DNA of 64,000 bases. Origin: Aspidapion aeneum (taxonomy: Eukaryota; Arthropoda; Insecta; Coleoptera; Brentidae). The DNA is taken from assembly GCA_963576565.1 (NCBI GenBank), contig OY755039.1, forward strand, positions 128,200,640 to 128,264,639. The letters are read 5' to 3'. A model generated the notes under the pieces. The model saw only the letters and a list, made by a program, of their open reading frames with translations, did no database searches and was not told where the DNA came from. Positions 59,096 to 64,000 of this stretch are shown here, one piece after another. Within the stretch, counting starts at the first letter, position 1. Every line of letters begins with the position of its first letter. Both the position numbers and the translations under genes were made by a program.

Positions 59096-60705
59096 CAGGA
59101 TGTCCCAAATAAAAGCAACTACATGGGGATTCCGGAAACGGTAAAAGATACGAGTTTGTTTAAATGAGAAAAAAGTTGCGCTATTCTAAGCCCAATCTTC
59201 CGTATCAAAATTAAAAATATCTACAGGGGTTTTTAAAATATCGGGCAAAAACTAAAAATTGTGTTTTTGGACCGCCATATCTGATTTATACTTCAATAAA
59301 TAGAGCATAAAAGGAGCTTTTCAACCGTGTATAATAAGCCTATCTTTGGATGACGGAAAATGTGAATTTATTAAAAAAATAGTTTTTCACTTAGTTGGCT
59401 GTGAAACAAATGCCGCAGTTATATTTGTTGTCATACCTAAGTAACTATAATACCTTTCAAAACTTTTCCATTTATTTGATTTATATGCAAATGATTCTTG
59501 CATTATGTGGAGGTGCTACATCTTGCTGAAACCACATGTTTGCTACATCTTGAAGAGGCAAATATTCTAAAATTTGGTCAACGTAATTTTGTAGAATTTC
59601 TAGATATCGAGGTGCTCTCAAACTATTACGAAACATGTTAAATAGTATGTGTCCGTTTATGACTCCAAGCCATACATTCAAACCCCATCTAACTTGATGG
59701 TGCACCTCACGATTTAAGAACGGATTCTCATCGGCCCAGTACACGTAGTTATGTGTGTTAAACACCCGGCAGTTTGTAAACCTGCTTTCATCGGACCACA
59801 GAACCTTAAGCGGAAATTGAGGGTTTTCTTGCGATTTTTGTATGAACCAATTGCAAAACAAGGTTCCTCTTTCTAAGTCACCATCTCGGGGTGCTTGACT
59901 AATATATGTTGCATATGGATGATACTTAAATTTTTTAGGAATTCTTTGCGCAGTTGATTTGGGTACTTCCACATTATTTTTCAGTTCACGAAGGGAGATG
60001 CGAAGATTGTCCACGACACTTTATAAAATCAGAGCTTCAATATTTTCATCAGGTTGTTGATTACGATTTTGTTTTTTAAAGGAACCATATTCAATTAAAT
60101 TATTTCTAAGTATTCTGAAGATTGACAAACCTGGTTGTCGTCTTTCTGGATATCTCTGAAAGTATATATCTCGAGCTTTTCCACCATTCTTATTACACAA
60201 AATATAACATGCATACGTATCTACTTTTTCCCAATTTGTAATAAGTAATTTAGAAACTTTAAAACTCTTTTGACATATAATTATGTAGGTATGACAGCAA
60301 ACACAACCACGGCCTTTGTTTTACAGCCGACCAAGTGAAAAACAGTTTTTTAAATAAATTCACTTTTTCCGTCATTCAAAGATAGGCGTATTATATAATA
60401 TTATATAAAAAAACTAGAAGGCCTAGAAAAAACTTGTTAACGTTATTCGATTGGCCGTAGTTACCTATACAAAACTACCAAATTTCATTGAATTTGTTGG
60501 CAAGATAGCGGCAATATTTCAATTTTTCAAAAAACACAATTTTTAGTTTTTGCTCGATATTTTAGTAACCCTTGCAGATATCTTTAATATTGATACAGCA
60601 CCTGATTGGGCTTAGAATAACGCAACTTTTTTCTCATTTAAACAAACCTGTATCTCTTACCGTTTCCGAAATCCCCATGTAGTTGCTTTTATCTGGGACA
60701 CCCTA
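59096..60705 (-). mobile_element. Tc1/mariner-like transposon with very long TIRs
   Basis: The ends are CAGGATGTCCCAAATAAAAG (59096) and, in reverse complement, TAGGGTGTCCCAGATAAAAG (60705), with TA on both sides. The inverted arms stay recognisable for about 350 bp on the left and 450 bp on the right, where an extra ~120 bp interrupts the match. Shared blocks include AAAGCAACTACATGGGGATT, AAAAAAGTTGCG.TATTCTAA and GATGACGGAAAA.GTGAATTTA. A broken transposase lies between on the minus strand. Confidence 0.92.
59481..60270 (-). pseudogene. Tc1/mariner-type transposase, truncated
   Basis: Minus strand from about 60270 (no Met in frame). An N-terminal helix-turn-helix region comes first, with WEKVDTYACYILCNKNGGKA and RQPGLSIFRILRNNL, then YGSFKKQNRN. 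A single TAA (near 60020) breaks the frame before VVDNLRISLREL. The catalytic part has VLWSDESRFTNCR (first Asp), HNYVYWADENP, WGLNVWLGVINGH and MWFQQDVAPPHNA (second Asp). The frame ends at 59481 right after the second Asp, so the third acidic residue and about 60-90 C-terminal residues are missing. It cannot be active. Confidence 0.9.
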
Positions 60706-60707
60706 TA

Positions 60708-62019
60708 TAGATACAGTATGGCAAGAATAATCTGATGGGGAAGAGAGACAGCTGGAAAACACGTTTCCTCTCTTTTTCCAGTGGCGAGATTTTAATATAT
60801 GTTATAGATATATAATTTCAGATAGCTTAGGTATTATGCGGCCAAAACAAGGTTTGATACATAAAAATAAAATTAGTCTTAAAATAACTATTTTCATTAT
60901 GAATTACAAACAGTAAAAAAAAATTTTTACGGTTCATATATTTGTTTTAAACTTTATTATACGAATTCTTTTAAAAAAATTTTGGCCCTAAAAAGTGCCG
61001 ATTTTTTTTGTACTATAGGTCAGGTCAGGTGACTTATTTAAAAAAATATATTATTCAATAGAAATTTCAGATTCTCAATCTGAATCATCATCGTCTTCAG
61101 AATCATCAGAGTCTTCTCCAAGCCTGATTATTATTTTTTCTGTTACTTCTTCCATTTATTTGTCAGTTTCCCAATATTGATTTTCAATATCTTAATAATT
61201 TTTTTTTCATCTGGGGGAGGTTTGTGTAAGCTGACCAATTTCCAAAGCTCTACTTTTCTATCGCTGGGGAATCCATTGTCAAACTGCAGTCCTTTAATTT
61301 TGCATACTCATCAGCCGATCCGCACCAATTACATTGCAGAGAGTTGAACCAGTCATGGGGATAAAACATCTGATATTAAGAGGTTTTATTCTTGTGCAGT
61401 TACCTAAAACTGTAGTACCTCGTTTTACCCCCGTACCTCATTTTGCTCCCCTTTCCCCTACTACGAGAGACTTTGATAATCGTCGTAGCAAGGCCATTGG
61501 TGGCTAAATTTAACAAATGTAATTGGCCGCGAGGTCGCTTGGCTGTGGGTTGGCTTTTTGAACTAGGTTTTTCTTTGTATCGGTCTCGCAGACTGCAAGG
61601 CACTACTGGCGGGTTATTACTTTCGAGTGGATCTTAAAATCTATGGGTTTGGACCATTGCGCCTGGGTGTCTCCGTCTTATGTAATTATTTACCTGATCA
61701 CCTGCTGACTTGGTTCCCGACGCAAAAGGTGTAAATTACAGAGAGCACAAACTACGGGCCTCTCTACTTGACAGTGTCTTTGTAAGTCTTTTGTTGTAGA
61801 TAATAGGGTGGCTCCATTGGCTCTTGTCTACAACTAGGTTTTTTTATCTTTTCGGGCCTTGTTATTCGAGAGAACTATTTATTTTATAGCTATGCTAAAT
61901 AATAATAGTTATAGAAACTATGTTTCGCTAGCTCCTGTGGTTCAGTAGATATGAGTTTAAAATAAATTATATGTCAAAAACTGCAACTTGTTTCTCGAAT
62001 TATGATTTTTAAAAATATT
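60708..62019. other. Noncoding DNA with unassigned GC-richer part
   Basis: A short minus-strand frame near 61080-61155 encodes an acidic tail (GEDSDDSEDDDDSD), and another near 61160-61330 has LWKLVSLHKPPPDEKKI. Neither matches a family I know, and they lie in different frames. About 61380-61860 is GC-richer with a splice-acceptor-like TTCTTGTGCAG; I cannot assign it. Confidence 0.4.
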
Positions 62020-62069
62020 TGAACTCATATACTACTACTTTGCAGCACCTCCACAATCACCAAAATTTA

Positions 62070-62190
62070 TGGTACAACGAAGTGTTCTAAATTTGGTTTA
62101 ATTTATCGGTTTTTAAGTTATCTTTTTCCAGACAGGCAGAGAGGCAGACAGACCGACCGAAAGACTGACACCATAAAAAAATTTGGTAGT
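62070..62190 (-). repeat. Diverged HINE-type block, inverted
   Basis: On the minus strand a GTCTGTCTGCCTCTCTGCC-like tract is followed by AGATAACTTAAAAACCGATA and ACCAAATTT. This is the same order as at 10889-10960 and 24347-24414, in opposite orientation. Confidence 0.6.
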
Positions 62191-62399
62191 TAGGTCCTTT
62201 TTGGCCCAAATAACTTATTTTAAGTTTTATTCAAAAAAGTTTTTTTTGACGATCACAATAGCCTTTCTAAAAATAAGTAATAAGACAAGGCTTAGGGCTG
62301 ATATAAGTAGATTCCTCTTGATATATTTATATGTTTTTCTTGCTGTATATATCTAGATAAATATTTTTGACCGTTGGTCTGGAATACCCCTATATATAA

Positions 62400-62740
62400 A
62401 ATTTAAACAAAATCGGACCTACTTACTTAAACGGTAGCCATCCCCCACACTCATTGAAAGGGGGGTCAAGAAGCTTTTAACTTCATAGTTTCTGAAATCT
62501 GACCAATAATCTTTTATCCTAATCCGATAAGCCCCTACACACCCATTACCCACACCAATGTTAGGAGAAATTAGAGAAACGAAGAGATTCACTTAAATAA
62601 AACTATTATATACCAATTTTTAGCGAAATCAGATAATCTTAAAGAATGCTCCAACCCCCATAAATAGGGGGGAGCTGAAAAAATATAGGTTCCGTAATCT
62701 CACTAATTTTTTTATCCTTTAAGCCCCTAAGAAACAATTT
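62400..62740. repeat. Two diverged ~180-bp repeats beside the HINE-type block
   Basis: The unit around 62446-62510 (CATCCCCCACACTCATTGAAAG, GGGGGTCAAGAAGC, TTCTGAAATCTGACC) resembles 62645-62705 (CCAACCCCCATAAATAGG, GGGAGCTGAAAAA, TTCCGTAATCTCAC). Probably internal tandem repeats of the adjacent HINE-type element. Confidence 0.5.
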
Positions 62741-62839
62741 AAAAAAAAATTACATATAAGTACCTGATAAAGTATTACCCCCTCCCGATTTAAATTTCAT
62801 ATCTGAGGGCACGGCATGCGGCAGTGCCTCGCCAAGTTC

Positions 62840-64000
62840 GCGCTGCCGTACCATCTTTTCTTAAAACATTTCAGCCCATATTTGACCTATCTAAAACTCT
62901 ACTTCGGAATGAGCTACGAATCTTAAACTTTGCCAAGTCGTAGACCTTCATGAAGTTAACAACTCCTCCAAGTTTCATGGACTTCCATAAAGTAGTAAAG
63001 TAGTTACGAAATTTCAGAAAACGTCGAAATTGCCACTGACTGACTCACTCAATCATGTATAGATCATCAAATTCTACTGTACCTTTAGACATGCTACAAA
63101 GCTGAAATTTGGCAGACTGATAGAAATTATGACCAAACTCCTGGAAAAAATCAAAAAACCCCAAAATTCTAATTTACTTCCCTCCCCTATAAATGTAAAG
63201 TTATAAAAAAGTAACATTGCCCACTTCCAGATGCGCTAGAGAGCTCAACATTGGAAGTTCAATGGTAACTATGATAAAGCTATAGAAAAAAATTAAAATA
63301 CCCTAAAATTCTAATTTACTTAACTCCTCTATAAATCTAAAGTTATGTAAAAGTAATACTGCCCACTTCCAGAAACGCTAGAGAGCTGCGCTTTTTAAGA
63401 CTGAAAAACACTATGATAAAACTATAGTAAAAAATTTAAAAATACCAACATTTTAATTTACTGCCCTCTTCTATAGATGTAAATTTATATAAAAGTAACA
63501 TTGCCCACTTCCAGAAACGCTGGAGAGCTGAGTTTTGGAAGGCTGATAGAACCTATGATAAAACCATGGGAAAAAATGTAAAAACCCCAAAATTTGCATT
63601 TACTCTCCTCCCTTATAAATGTAACATTATGTATAAGTAACATTGTCCACTTTCAGAAACGCTAGAGAGCTGAGCTTTGGAAGGCTGATGGAAACTATGA
63701 TAAAACCATGAAAAAAAATTAAAAAACCTCAAAATTTTAAGTAAGGCATTGCAAAACTTTTGAAAAATATTCCGCATAATTTACTATTTTAAAAATTAAA
63801 TGTTATCCAATTCCTTTAAAAAAGAAGTGAAATCATAACAAAAACATTTTATGTAAAAAAAAGCCAAGTACCCGAAAATGGCATTCCGTAAAAAGAATTG
63901 GGATAAAAGTATAGCCAAGTTCTCCAATACAAATTTCAAATTGAAAGGTTCTTACTAGTTTGGAAATGTTTTTCTAAACTTGGCTATTACGGCTGTAAAT
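62840..64000 (-). mobile_element. Foldback/minisatellite element B, copy 2 (runs off the window)
   Basis: Inverted copy of 51858-53360. It starts with the unique tail (CTACTTCGGAATGAGC near 62900), then minisatellite units marked by CGCTAGAGAGCT (63234, 63374, 63518, 63659) at 140-144 bp spacing. It then enters the hairpin arm (AGAATTGGGATAAAAGT, CTTGGCTATTACGGCTG) and is cut by the window end, so the second arm is not visible. Confidence 0.85.

Noticed and set aside
61080..61330. Acidic-tail gene on the minus strand
   Set aside because: The acidic tail and the upstream basic segment are in different frames with stops between them; no family recognised.
61930..61965. tRNA-like B-box (GTGGTTCAGTAGAT)
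   Set aside because: No matching A-box or cloverleaf could be folded around it.

Overview
This window is animal nuclear DNA, almost certainly from an insect or another arthropod. It is strongly AT-rich, has GT-AG introns and poly(A)-type retroelement tails, and carries the usual arthropod mix of transposons: P, Transib, Tc1/mariner, pogo-like, hAT, CR1/Jockey-group and RTE LINEs, a tRNA-derived SINE and Helitron/HINE-like elements. I found no intact protein-coding gene and no rRNA or tRNA gene. Almost every recognisable protein segment belongs to a decayed transposable element. The species cannot be named from the sequence alone.

Layout, left to right. (1) 1.2-4.3 kb: a nearly complete but broken LINE on the minus strand (copy 1). 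(2) 6.8-11.4 kb: a HINE/Helitron-like element bounded by two related hairpins and carrying an enormous microsatellite, 827 uninterrupted TCTG units followed by about 78 alternating TCTG/TTTG octamers. (3) 12.6-13.3 kb: an LTR-like sequence preceded by a polypurine tract. (4) 13.8-14.6 kb: two direct repeats about 508 bp apart, each carrying a hammerhead-ribozyme motif; the second keeps the whole catalytic core. (5) 15.06-33.39 kb: an 18-kb nest. The outer shell is a ~0.69-kb tRNA-derived SINE (minus strand) with a 12-bp target duplication. It is split by a Transib element (5-bp duplication CGCCG) and, 8 bp further on, by a P-type element (8-bp duplication GTTCCGAC). Both carry further insertions. 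(6) 34.1-35.2 kb: the C-terminus of an RT element with a CCHC and restriction-like-endonuclease arrangement. (7) 37.2-39.8 kb: a second copy of the LTR-like sequence, split by an RTE-type LINE with an 11-bp target duplication. (8) 39.9-46.6 kb: decayed LINE pieces and two rearranged copies of a minisatellite-bearing element. (9) 48.5-50.0 kb: a 169-bp satellite. (10) 51.9-53.4 and 62.8-64.0 kb: two inverted copies of a foldback/minisatellite element. (11) 53.8-55.1 kb: a short-period repeat split by a 1-kb inverted-repeat element. (12) 56.2-58.6 kb: a hAT element split by LINE copy 2. (13) 59.1-60.7 kb: a Tc1/mariner-like element with very long terminal inverted repeats.

The features form a stratigraphy rather than an operon or pathway. 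Target-site duplications and restored reading frames give the relative order of many insertions. The most unusual items are the hammerhead-bearing tandem repeats, the roughly 4-kb microsatellite inside a hairpin-bounded element, and the SINE/Transib/P nest.
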